DNA from: a virus | Direction: 5' to 3' (one strand) | DNA: 52,993 nt | Virus record (IMG/VR): IMGVR_UViG_3300025083_000046 | Location: 1-52,993 of that record | In this document: positions 45,194-51,238 of the stretch, in pieces | How positions within the stretch are numbered: the first letter of the stretch is position 1 | How the letters are laid out: each line of letters starts with the position of its first letter | The notes under the pieces: model-generated | Seen by the model: only the letters and a program-made list of their open reading frames with translations | Told to the model about the DNA's origin: nothing | The model's database searches: none | Translations under genes and position numbers: made by a program

Positions 45194-45801
45194 TACTTCT
45201 GAACGCTTTTATGGTATGCACTAATCTCTTTCTTTGCCTTAGCATTTATGGTATACTTCTGACTAAGCAGCTTTGTGATTTGAGCAAGTGTCTTGGCGCT
45301 ATTGTTAGAGACATAAGCCAATACCCTCTCCATGTTTTCAGTTCCTACCTCAAGGGCAATGAGTTTCTTTTCCTCTACCTCTTTAGGTACTTCAATCGAC
45401 AAGTCCTCACCTGTCCACAATGCTAATCCGATACCATGCATAGCAATGGCTTTGGCTGTGGATCGTTGGATGGTCTTGTTGACATCGAACATATTTACCT
45501 TGTCTACTGGTATTGCATTATTGCGAAAGTCCATGATAGGTAGATAGTCAATATGCTCAACACCATTTGCTGTTACACCGACCTTCACATAACAAGTGCG
45601 ACCATCAGTAAAGTAATTTAACCCGGTATGCTCATGCTCATACACCTTTCTTTGTGCATCTGGACAATGGGTTTTTAATAGATCCCACGCAGAGGCCCAA
45701 CTGATGTAGGACTGTGCGCCTTTCTTTTCAATGAAGCCTTTTATGTCAACGCTTTTGAGCGTCTCATAGGTAGACTTTACCTTTGTTTTTGTATTTGACA
45801 T
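45193..45801 (-). CDS. single-strand annealing protein, Sak3/DUF1071-like
   Basis: The 202-aa product has a clear DUF1071/Sak3 core: SYISWASAWDLLKTHCPDAQ, then GRTCYVKVGVTANGVEHIDY and LPIMDFRNNAIP. It ends in VNKTIQRSTAKAIAMHGIGL and ALWTGEDL, the family's signature. Such proteins coat single strands and promote annealing, like lambda Beta or Erf. The C-terminal 60 residues are Lys-rich and helical (LAQITKLLSQKYTINAKAKK). The gene is directly upstream of and overlapping the exonuclease gene. Confidence 0.85.
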   Translation of the reverse strand: MSNTKTKVKSTYETLKSVDIKGFIEKKGAQSYISWASAWDLLKTHCPDAQRKVYEHEHTGLNYFTDGRTCYVKVGVTANGVEHIDYLPIMDFRNNAIPVDKVNMFDVNKTIQRSTAKAIAMHGIGLALWTGEDLSIEVPKEVEEKKLIALEVGTENMERVLAYVSNNSAKTLAQITKLLSQKYTINAKAKKEISAYHKSVQK

Positions 45802-45805
45802 TTGA

Positions 45806-46201
45806 TTATAATTTACTAATTTGTGTTACAACTTTTAAGTAGTTGTCCATTATTTTTTGACGAGATGTTTTTAAACTTTTCAAGTGTTTATCATTTCGTC
45901 TCGTATTGATTTCAAACTTAACTCGTTCAGCTATTTTGTCTAACTTTACTTGATAAGAATTCAACACTAACTTCAGCACTCCCTTGCGCCATCCATTCTC
46001 ACATAAAATATCGTACTCCTCTTGGTTTAGTTCCTCATAAACCTCTCCCTTTGGTTTGTACACATATATGTTATGCTTATCCCCAGACTCAATCTTAAAT
46101 CCTTTATATATTAAACACTCAGTATTTTTGTATGCATCCACCATATGAAACGCATCGTGTTGATTGAAGGCATCGTCCCAAATGCTATCTAAACTACACA
46201 T
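45806..46201 (-). CDS. hypothetical protein (131 aa)
   Basis: Between the DnaA-like gene (13-nt overlap) and the annealing gene. The N-terminal half is acidic and aromatic (SIWDDAFNQHDAFHMVDAYK). The middle has an ENGWRKGVLKLVLNSYQVK phrase. The C-terminal half is a basic helix (FEINTRRNDKHLKSLKTSRQ) that could bind nucleic acid. I recognise no family. Position suggests a replication or recombination accessory. Confidence 0.6.
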   Translation of the reverse strand: MCSLDSIWDDAFNQHDAFHMVDAYKNTECLIYKGFKIESGDKHNIYVYKPKGEVYEELNQEEYDILCENGWRKGVLKLVLNSYQVKLDKIAERVKFEINTRRNDKHLKSLKTSRQKIMDNYLKVVTQISKL

Positions 46202-46488
46202 TCCTCAATGTTCTTTATGATTGTTCTGATGTCTCCATCGTTTATCATACGCTCACGCATCTTGTTTGCTCCATGCAAAATTGTAGAGTGAGCCATACGC
46301 TTACCTCCCCTAGCCATATAGTCCTGGATGTACTTTACATTCATAGGTCTATCAATGCATAGTAAGAATAACATTCCCCTAGCATCTACAATTCTCATTT
46401 CCTGAGAGTCCGAGAAGAACTCATCGTCTGCAATGTCGAAGCGTTTACATACTGCTTCCAAGTACTGATCAAAGATTTCACTTTTCAT
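46189..46488 (-). CDS. DnaA domain IV-like DNA-binding protein
   Basis: The 99-aa product is helical and follows the DnaA domain IV plan: VDARGMLFLLCIDRPMNVKY, then IQDYMARGGKRMAHSTILHG with ANKM at residues 67-77, matching the DnaA signature (DHTTVLHAxxKI) with S for T. It lacks the AAA+ ATPase. It probably recognises DnaA-box-like sites or interferes with host initiation. It is the first protein gene after the tRNA-like RNA and a strong promoter. Its ATG is preceded by a TAAAA repeat leader. Confidence 0.75.
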   Translation of the reverse strand: MKSEIFDQYLEAVCKRFDIADDEFFSDSQEMRIVDARGMLFLLCIDRPMNVKYIQDYMARGGKRMAHSTILHGANKMRERMINDGDIRTIIKNIEECVV

Positions 46489-46512
46489 TTTATTTTATTT
46501 TATTTTATTTTT
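46489..46512 (-). repeat. AAAAT pentanucleotide repeat leader before the DnaA-like gene
   Basis: On the coding strand the sequence runs TAAAAATAAAATAAAATAAA and continues as AAAAT units into the ATG at 46488. A-rich leaders help translation in Flavobacteriia, and a slippage-prone repeat at this place could tune expression. Confidence 0.7.
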
Positions 46513-46514
46513 AG

Positions 46515-46593
46515 AGGGTATGAGGGGAATCGAACCCCTCTGTACCTTGCAGATTATATGAACTAGAAAACAAATTAAATCCTGCAAATACCC
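46515..46593 (-). tRNA. tRNA-like RNA: acceptor and T arm present, no canonical D arm
   Basis: The 79-nt coding-strand sequence starts GGGTATTTGCAGG and ends CATACCC plus discriminator T. The T arm is perfect: AGGGG-TTCGATT-CCCCT. Acceptor pairs GGGTAT/ATACCC are good; pair 7-66 (T-C) is not. No D stem can be found. Instead TTGCAG (+G) ATT pairs with AATCTGCAA to make one long central stem, with 22 nt inside including TTTTCTAGTT. CTA and CAT can both be read in that region, so no anticodon can be assigned. No CCA is encoded. The topology recalls tRNA lacking a D arm or the tRNA-like domain of tmRNA. It lies 19 nt after a promoter. Confidence 0.5.
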
Positions 46594-46611
46594 TAACCTA
46601 TTATGAACATT

Positions 46612-46642
46612 CAAAACTACACAAAGTTGATTAATTGTGCAA
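46612..46642 (-). promoter_or_regulatory. promoter for the tRNA-like RNA and recombination genes
   Basis: On the coding strand TTG (46642-46640), 20 nt, then TAGTTTTG (46619-46612, exact TAnnTTTG). Spacing is in the Bacteroidetes range. The predicted start of transcription falls just before the tRNA-like RNA at 46593. The 55-nt gap after the methyltransferase gene holds nothing else. Confidence 0.65.
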
Positions 46643-46649
46643 GATATAT

Positions 46650-47567
46650 TTAAGAAATGTTTATACCTTTTAATATGTGAGCCACCACATCCACAGTCCA
46701 TCCATCACCGAGTAATGATGCTGCTTGATCTCTCGTTACCATAGAGGTGTATCCTTCAGGTACGGTTTGCGCCCTCTCCATCTCGGATCGGTTCAAATAT
46801 CTCACGCCCTCGTACACCGACATATCAATGTTGTTGTTAATAATATGTTGCTCTACACCCTTAGCATCCAAGCCACCAAAGTTAAGATTGAAATGCTCAA
46901 CGCACGAATTGTAATGGCCCTCGCTTTTAAATATTACTTGCCAGAACCCATACAATAAATACCTACGAGCAATCTTAATCGGTGTCTTTAGAGGTCTTGA
47001 TAAGCTCTCCAATAAACACATCCCAAACTCCCGGTCAGTATACCCCTCGTCTAAGATATCTTTGAGTCGGATGCCCTTGTCCTCAATGGTAGCATCGAAT
47101 GGTATGTTCGTCCAGTAGTTTCGTTTACGATACACACCACTCACTAAGTAGCTATCAAAGAGGACTGGCTCGACACCAAGTAGTTCACTCAGGGCATCTT
47201 GATATTCCTTTTTCATCTTAACATTTTCAAGTAAGAAATACTTTGGCTTTAGTTCCTTGAGTAGTCTGAGGTACTCATAGAATAATGAGCTTTTAGTTCC
47301 CTTCAATCCACTCTGAACCAGGTTGGCTGCACTAAAGTCTTGACAAGGCGAACCACCTATCAGTAGGTCAATCTTATTATTACCAAAGGTTTCTTTAGTT
47401 ATAAACTGAACATCCCCTAACTGAATTGTATCAGGGTAGTTCGCTTGTGTTACCTTCATTGCGTATGGCTTAATCTCACTCGCAAAATACTTGTCAACCT
47501 TTATCCCACATCGCTCAAGGGCGATGCGACCACATGACATTCCATCAAATAAACTTAATACTTTCAT
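46650..47567 (-). CDS. DNA (cytosine-5) methyltransferase
   Basis: The 305-aa product has the C5-methyltransferase motifs: I SLFDGMSCGRIALE; IV GGSPCQDFS (catalytic C75); VI FLLENVKMKK; a motif VIII-like YRKRNYWT; and late motifs LNRSEMERAQTVPEGYTSMV and DQAASLLGDGWTVDVVAHIL (IX-X). It transfers a methyl group from AdoMet to cytosine C5. The target sequence is not predictable. No restriction endonuclease is next to it, so it is probably an orphan enzyme protecting phage DNA. The start overlaps the small upstream gene as ATGA. Confidence 0.92.
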   Translation of the reverse strand: MKVLSLFDGMSCGRIALERCGIKVDKYFASEIKPYAMKVTQANYPDTIQLGDVQFITKETFGNNKIDLLIGGSPCQDFSAANLVQSGLKGTKSSLFYEYLRLLKELKPKYFLLENVKMKKEYQDALSELLGVEPVLFDSYLVSGVYRKRNYWTNIPFDATIEDKGIRLKDILDEGYTDREFGMCLLESLSRPLKTPIKIARRYLLYGFWQVIFKSEGHYNSCVEHFNLNFGGLDAKGVEQHIINNNIDMSVYEGVRYLNRSEMERAQTVPEGYTSMVTRDQAASLLGDGWTVDVVAHILKGINIS

Positions 47568-47812
47568 TGTTCTGATTTTTTATTCCACTTCTCAAAAATT
47601 TGCTCATTGGTTGAGTCATCAATGTAGTAGGTGTAGTTGCCTATAGTCACATACAATGACTTGTTAGATCTTACATCTATTACCATCTTGTTGCGCTCAA
47701 TCCATCGTGAGTACATCTTACTTGCTATCGCCAACCTTTGTGGTCGGAATGGATAGTCTTTCTTGATGATAGCCATAGCTATCCTTACAAAGTTATCTCT
47801 TTCTTTACTCAT
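47564..47812 (-). CDS. small hypothetical protein between two methyltransferase genes (82 aa)
   Basis: I start it at ATG 47812 (MSKERDNFVR) rather than GTG 47818. The 82-aa product is basic, with a helical N-terminal half (IAMAIIKKDYPFRPQRLAIA) and a strand-rich C-terminal half (YVTIGNYTYYIDDSTNEQIF). It overlaps both methyltransferase genes by a few bases, so it is co-translated with them. A role in modification is possible, but no motif supports it. Confidence 0.6.
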   Translation of the reverse strand: MSKERDNFVRIAMAIIKKDYPFRPQRLAIASKMYSRWIERNKMVIDVRSNKSLYVTIGNYTYYIDDSTNEQIFEKWNKKSEQ

Positions 47813-48446
47813 AGTCACACTCTTTTATAACTTCTAAACACAACTCGTGAGGTATCTTACTACGCTCATAGTTTCCCTTCAACCCTTGAGTCCCAGTTTG
47901 TGAACCCCTCGGAGCAGCCACATGACAAGGGTCACCATTCTTACACGCTGGGCGTGGCTTCCAATAAAAATTGTTCGTCCAAATGTCGGTGGGTTTCATT
48001 CGCTCATCACCATACTGACAATAGGTTACGGTTCTTCTTATCATAAAATGGCTTATCTCTTTTAACCTTGGAGACTTACGCATCTTACCCCTTGGGTTCT
48101 CAATGAACCATATCACTTCAGGGTTTATCTTTATGAACTCAGTAATCAAGTCCAAGGTAGCATCTAATATCTCAACACCCAACCTTGCACTCTCAGTTTT
48201 CGGTGTGAAGATTTCACCCTTTACCCAATTCCTTCCGATAGCCGCAACGCTAAACCCAGTGCAAGGAGGTGATGCCCATATCACATCGGGAACGAAGGGG
48301 CAATCACTCACCTGAAAATCTCGGATGTCTCCAACGTAATCAATGTCCTCAAAGTCATTGATGTCTGAACTGAACACCTCGTGTCCAAGCTCCTCTGATG
48401 CCTTCCCTATGGATCGGCTACCAGCAAATAATTCTAATACTTTCAA
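47805..48446 (-). CDS. second DNA cytosine methyltransferase-like protein (TTG start)
   Basis: The 213-aa product has motif I LELFAGSRSIGKASEELGHE, motif IV ASPPCTGFS (C62) and motif VI FIENPRGKMRKSPRLKE. It then has ACKNGDPCHVAAPRGSQTGT, a phrase seen in short phage methyltransferases. It lacks a long target-recognition domain. C5 methylation is the likely reaction, and the ENPR motif differs from the ENV of the neighbour. The start is TTG at 48446, forming a TTGA overlap with the stop of the small gene upstream. No ATG fits, because the MKVLELFAG start is the domain's first strand. Confidence 0.85.
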   Translation of the reverse strand: MKVLELFAGSRSIGKASEELGHEVFSSDINDFEDIDYVGDIRDFQVSDCPFVPDVIWASPPCTGFSVAAIGRNWVKGEIFTPKTESARLGVEILDATLDLITEFIKINPEVIWFIENPRGKMRKSPRLKEISHFMIRRTVTYCQYGDERMKPTDIWTNNFYWKPRPACKNGDPCHVAAPRGSQTGTQGLKGNYERSKIPHELCLEVIKECDYE

Positions 48447-48613
48447 TTTAATTGTTTTATAAGGTTATTAAATAATTGTTGTGTTGCGTTGTGCTTTAAT
48501 GCAAAGTCACACGCCTCTTGGAATTCACCAAAGATGTGAATCTCTAAGTGGTTATTAGACACCTCCAAATGGATTGCCCAGCACTTGCTACTTACTTGTA
48601 ATATATCTACCAT
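48443..48613 (-). CDS. small hypothetical protein (56 aa)
   Basis: ATG 48613 to TGA 48443. The product starts MVDILQVSSKCWAIHLEVSN and continues with HLEIHIFGEFQEACDFALKH and a Gln/Asn-rich end. The stop overlaps the TTG start of the methyltransferase (TTGA). The start overlaps the end of the next small gene upstream by 7 nt. The packing supports coding. No domain is recognised. Confidence 0.6.
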   Translation of the reverse strand: MVDILQVSSKCWAIHLEVSNNHLEIHIFGEFQEACDFALKHNATQQLFNNLIKQLN

Positions 48614-48711
48614 AACTCACAAGAATTAACTCCAACACATACTACGTTGTAGATTACCAAGGTGACCAACGTAATCGCCACCATTACCGAAAATAAATTT
48701 AAAGATTTCAT
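48607..48711 (-). CDS. very small membrane peptide (34 aa)
   Basis: ATG 48711 to TAG 48607 encodes a 34-aa peptide. Residues 6-28 are apolar (LFSVMVAITLVTLVIYNVVC) and would cross the membrane once. It has a strong leader (hairpin plus the repeated 25-nt A/T sequence) and overlaps the next gene, so it is probably expressed. Small phage membrane peptides often act in host takeover or exclusion. No specific function is shown. Confidence 0.55.
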   Translation of the reverse strand: MKSLNLFSVMVAITLVTLVIYNVVCVGVNSCELW

Positions 48712-48736
48712 ATAATTAATTTAATTTGTTTAACCC
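48712..48736 (-). repeat. 25-nt leader repeat, copy 1
   Basis: The + strand sequence from 48712 to 48736 (ATAATTAATTTAATTTGTTT, then AACCC) is identical to 49551-49575. Both sit directly before an ATG on the - strand. It is a shared 5' untranslated element. Confidence 0.85.
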
Positions 48737-48742
48737 ACAAAT

Positions 48743-48764
48743 CCCCCCTAGTTTCCTAGGGAGG
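48743..48764 (-). promoter_or_regulatory. leader hairpin with GAAA loop
   Basis: CCTCCCTAG/CTAGGGGGG on the - strand gives a 9-bp stem with one G-U pair and a GAAA tetraloop. The mismatch on the + strand becomes G-U only on the - strand, favouring the leftward RNA. It is followed by ATTTGTGGG and then the leader repeat and the ATG at 48711. It lies 20 nt after the stop of the gene at 48784. Confidence 0.6.
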
Positions 48765-48783
48765 TACTCATAAGCGAATAGAG

Positions 48784-49047
48784 TTAGATTGATTCCCACC
48801 TTCGTAAATCCTCATCCAAACGTGGGATGTTTAATCTCTTGAGCATTGTGTTTACATTGCACCACTCTTTATTGTCTTTACGAGTGCGCCAGTCTAACCT
48901 ACCAAAGTAAAATATACTTTCCTTGTAAGACTCATAGCAATGCAATTCATACATTTGTAACTGTGATATCAACTCCTCCTTTGTGAGCTTACTGATGTCT
49001 TGATTAGACAAGTCGGTTGTTTCTTCTGACAATTTCATAGCATCCAT
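48784..49047 (-). CDS. hypothetical protein (87 aa)
   Basis: I choose ATG 49047 (MDAMKLSEETTDL) because it sits 1 nt after the stop of the previous gene. The longer frame to 49110 would overlap that gene by 62 nt. The product is acidic at the N-terminus and helical (LTKEELISQLQMYELHCYES), then aromatic and basic (YFGRLDWRTRKDNKEWCNVN). No family is recognised. It is one of the leftmost members of the small-gene block. Confidence 0.6.
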   Translation of the reverse strand: MDAMKLSEETTDLSNQDISKLTKEELISQLQMYELHCYESYKESIFYFGRLDWRTRKDNKEWCNVNTMLKRLNIPRLDEDLRRWESI

Positions 49048-49048
49048 T

Positions 49049-49549
49049 TTAATAAAAGTATCCTTGGTACTGACAATCTTTGGGTGCTTTCTTGGTGTAC
49101 TTCCACCCATCTAATTTCTCCACAAGGTTAGGGTTTACAATGCCCTTTTCCTTTATCGTTATCCTTGCCCACTCGCCACTATCAACGAGTTGACTTGCAC
49201 TCATTCCATCTTCTAAGATGTCATCTCTCCAATTAAAGAAATCAATCCCACCACCCTTGTAAACTTTCTTGGTGTCGAGATTGATGATAGCATTGATTCC
49301 AAAGTGTAAATTGATTCCGAGATCTCGCATCTCTTGACCTTCTGATAGGTCATCCTTTGTCTTACCATTCATCTCGGCAAGTAACTCATAAAAGTCTTTG
49401 CCTCCGAATCTACCATACCCCTCGTAGTTTGCCTCATACCAATGGTTGCCCTTATTGTCACATAGGTACACTGGTCGTGCCTTTTTAGAGCTATGACTTG
49501 ATGGTATGCTCTTGTTTGTGTCTTGTGTTTTCCAACTGAAAAATCCCAT
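49049..49549 (-). CDS. conserved phage-type protein MGFFSW family, unknown function (166 aa)
   Basis: I choose ATG 49549 (MGFFSWKTQDTNKSIP) over the longer frame because it follows the repeated leader sequence and the N-terminus matches proteins I recall from phages and metagenomes. A second landmark is YEGYGRFGGKDFYELLAEM. The rest is soluble and mixed alpha/beta. Those relatives have no proven function. The product has no membrane segment. The leader contains hairpin 49581-49607 and the 25-nt repeat. Confidence 0.65.
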   Translation of the reverse strand: MGFFSWKTQDTNKSIPSSHSSKKARPVYLCDNKGNHWYEANYEGYGRFGGKDFYELLAEMNGKTKDDLSEGQEMRDLGINLHFGINAIINLDTKKVYKGGGIDFFNWRDDILEDGMSASQLVDSGEWARITIKEKGIVNPNLVEKLDGWKYTKKAPKDCQYQGYFY

Positions 49550-49550
49550 A

Positions 49551-49575
49551 ATAATTAATTTAATTTGTTTAACCC
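49551..49575 (-). repeat. 25-nt leader repeat, copy 2
   Basis: Identical to 48712-48736 and placed 2 nt before the ATG at 49549 on the - strand. See copy 1. Confidence 0.85.
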
Positions 49576-49580
49576 CCAAA

Positions 49581-49607
49581 GCCCACAACGAACTAACGAG
49601 GTGGGGC
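49581..49607 (-). terminator. hairpin between small genes (weak terminator or leader hairpin)
   Basis: GCCCCAC/GTGGGC stem with one bulged C and a 14-nt loop, followed on the - strand by TTTGGGGG. It lies just after the stop of the gene at 49628 and before the leader repeat. The T-tract is short, so termination is partial at best. Confidence 0.5.
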
Positions 49608-49627
49608 ATCAGAGGTGCTATGAACAC

Positions 49628-50119
49628 TTATTCTCTTAACTTCAAATCTTTTTGAGCAATGCTGTGGGCAAGATGCTCAATCAAGTCTTCAGGTGTCTTA
49701 AAATGAAATTCCTTACCATTGTAATTCCAAATGGACATCGCAACACTTGGTGTTGGATTTGTGTATATCGTATTTAACTGGATTTTACAGTTTAAGTGGG
49801 CATCGGCTTGAATATCCATACAAGGCAATGTCGATGCATACTCCTTAGAAAATCGTTTATCTCTTGGTTCGTAATACACCAAGTCATTGCTAAGGCAAGT
49901 TCGGTAAAGATTATTTGCACACAACGTAAACACATCTTGTTGGCCACCATCATATGGTCTACTATCGTATTTGTCATTGCAATATTCTAAGAACTCATAT
50001 AGCTCTCCACACACCTCACTTAAATATTCAATCCTACGTTCCAATAGACTTTGTGTTGCTTTTCTTTGGGCATCAACTTTCATCTCGCCTTGTTTTAAAA
50101 TGTTGTCAAATTTGTTCAT
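49628..50119 (-). CDS. hypothetical protein (163 aa)
   Basis: ATG 50119 (MNKFDNILKQGEMKVDAQ). The N-terminal ~60 residues are helical (LLERRIEYLSEVCGELYEFL). The middle is aromatic and acidic (YDSRPYDGGQQDVFTLCANN), and a strand-rich end contains SVAMSIWNYNGKEFHFKTPE. No motif is recognised. The 108-nt gap before it (50120-50227) shows no gene and contains a short pairing TCAGA/TCTGA around TTTGGTGG. Confidence 0.6.
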   Translation of the reverse strand: MNKFDNILKQGEMKVDAQRKATQSLLERRIEYLSEVCGELYEFLEYCNDKYDSRPYDGGQQDVFTLCANNLYRTCLSNDLVYYEPRDKRFSKEYASTLPCMDIQADAHLNCKIQLNTIYTNPTPSVAMSIWNYNGKEFHFKTPEDLIEHLAHSIAQKDLKLRE

Positions 50120-50227
50120 AATAACTTGTTTAAATAATGTTCATAAAATGTTTATACTTGCAATACTAAGGATAATATCTCAGACCACCAAATGTAATCT
50201 GAAATATTTTCCCCAGCCTGATTTAAT

Positions 50228-50473
50228 TTACTCCCTAAATCCATCGTAATACACCTTGTTTAAAGCGATCTCCTTGACCTCGCCACCGAAATATTCCATA
50301 GCATTTTCAAAGTCACTCATATAACGATGCTTTTTGTAAGCGTTTCTTTTTATTCTATTGAATTCATCATCCAAAAGAACCATTGCTTCTTCTTTACTTT
50401 TGGCTATGACATTTACACCATAACCTCCATTGATTTCAGGTATTATTCCAACCCATACTTTCTCTACGCTCAT
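50228..50473 (-). CDS. hypothetical protein (81 aa)
   Basis: The product MSVEKVWVGIIPEINGGYGV has a short strand-rich start, then a basic helix (DDEFNRIKRNAYKKHRYMSD) and a FENAMEYFGGEVKEIALNKV end. It has no membrane segment. Its start region (50461-50488) is nearly identical to that of the next gene upstream, a duplicated translation start. Possible nucleic-acid binder, unproven. Confidence 0.6.
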   Translation of the reverse strand: MSVEKVWVGIIPEINGGYGVNVIAKSKEEAMVLLDDEFNRIKRNAYKKHRYMSDFENAMEYFGGEVKEIALNKVYYDGFRE

Positions 50474-50488
50474 ATCTATTTGTTTTTA
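50461..50488 (-). repeat. duplicated translation-start region, copy 1
   Basis: 28 nt identical at 27 positions to 50803-50830. On the - strand it spans TAAAAACAAATAGAT, the ATG and the first codons (MS.E). Both copies place the ATG at the same offset. Confidence 0.9.
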
Positions 50489-50815
50489 GTTATGGTAAAT
50501 TGTCTCGTAGTAGTATATAGTCCACTCAGATTGGAAGTCATCATCCCACTTTCTATATATAATCCTTTCGCATCCATTTTCACTCTTTAAAAACCCCCTA
50601 CAAATTGGAGCTTGAGGGTGGGACTTGAAATACTTTTCCCTAACGTGATTTTTGATAGCATCCAACTCATCATCAAAGGACAAATCATCTTCAACTGGCG
50701 TGAGCCAAATTGTTAACTTGTGATGGGTTGTTGATGAGGTTGCCCAAGGGTTGTTGTTGCCCTCTTTAATCGTCTCATTTGAGACCTCTTTGTACTTGAA
50801 ATTCTCTATGCTCAT
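50486..50815 (-). CDS. hypothetical protein (109 aa)
   Basis: The product MSIENFKYKEVSNETIKEGN has a Thr/His-rich ATSSTTHHKLTIWLTPVEDD strand region and an aromatic end (WDDDFQSEWTIYYYETIYHN) with a central GFLKSENGCERIIYRK. No motif or membrane span. Starts with the duplicated leader shared with 50228. The gene ends 12 nt before the ATG of the next gene. Confidence 0.6.
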   Translation of the reverse strand: MSIENFKYKEVSNETIKEGNNNPWATSSTTHHKLTIWLTPVEDDLSFDDELDAIKNHVREKYFKSHPQAPICRGFLKSENGCERIIYRKWDDDFQSEWTIYYYETIYHN

Positions 50816-50830
50816 ATCTATTTGTTTTTA
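50803..50830 (-). repeat. duplicated translation-start region, copy 2
   Basis: Partner of 50461-50488 (27 of 28 identical). It overlaps the end of the gene at 50818 and the start of the gene ending at 50486. Confidence 0.9.
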
Positions 50831-51114
50831 TTGGTTTCTAATTCAATACCCATTTTTATATACAAGTGCATCGTACAAAGGTTGTCGAGAAACTCAATGT
50901 CTTTGTCACTTTTCTCAAAGCACATCAATCCAATCTTTACAAATTGTAATAGCGCCTCCTCTGAATCCCCTACTTTAAATACATCAATTGGACTATCAAT
51001 TCCTTGGAAAAAATTTAGTCCAATTAACACTCCACTATCATCCCTTGTGATAGCCATTAATCTATCCGATTCTTCTATTCGGATAATCTCAAATAATACA
51101 TCTTTTTTGTTCAT
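50818..51114 (-). CDS. hypothetical protein (98 aa)
   Basis: An acidic protein with a strand-rich N-terminal half (DVLFEIIRIEESDRLMAITR, SGVLIGLNFFQGIDSPIDVF) and a helical second half (EEALLQFVKIGLMCFEKSDK). The first half resembles a small beta-sheet inhibitor-like fold only in general style. No family is recognised. The ATG at 51114 is preceded by a 14-bp palindrome and a hairpin. Confidence 0.6.
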   Translation of the reverse strand: MNKKDVLFEIIRIEESDRLMAITRDDSGVLIGLNFFQGIDSPIDVFKVGDSEEALLQFVKIGLMCFEKSDKDIEFLDNLCTMHLYIKMGIELETNKNK

Positions 51115-51131
51115 AATATGTAATTAAAATT

Positions 51132-51145
51132 GTGCAATATTGCAC
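51132..51145. promoter_or_regulatory. 14-bp perfect palindrome, operator candidate
   Basis: GTGCAATATTGCAC is a perfect 14-bp palindrome 17 nt upstream of the ATG at 51114. The related sequence AATTGTGCAA also occurs at 46633-46642 beside the -33 element of the 46612 promoter. It is a candidate binding site for a dimeric repressor. Confidence 0.45.
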
Positions 51146-51152
51146 CCCAAAA

Positions 51153-51179
51153 CCCCAAGCCGAATCAACGTACTTGGGG
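51153..51179 (-). terminator. hairpin after the gene at 51239 (weak terminator)
   Basis: CCCCAAG/CTTGGGG, 7-bp stem with a 13-nt loop, followed on the - strand by TTTTGGGG. The short T-tract means partial termination at best. The rest of the gap up to 51238 contains CAGTTAAACTG (51195-51205) and no gene. Confidence 0.55.
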
Positions 51180-51238
51180 CAAAAAATGGGTTCGCCAGTT
51201 AAACTGCAGCAACCTTGGATCGGACGCTCACACTTGAT

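Noticed and set aside
46489-46512. Short repeats as a CRISPR array
   Set aside because: Only a 5-nt A/T repeat without spacers; no CRISPR array is seen anywhere in the window.
46515-46593. Amber-suppressor tRNA (CTA in the loop) with stop-codon recoding
   Set aside because: Several genes here end in TAG (for example at 474 and 36011), and a canonical anticodon arm cannot be drawn, so recoding is not supported.
51181-51238. CAGTTAAACTG as a terminator or operator
   Set aside because: Stem of 5 A/T-rich pairs only; too weak to call on its own.
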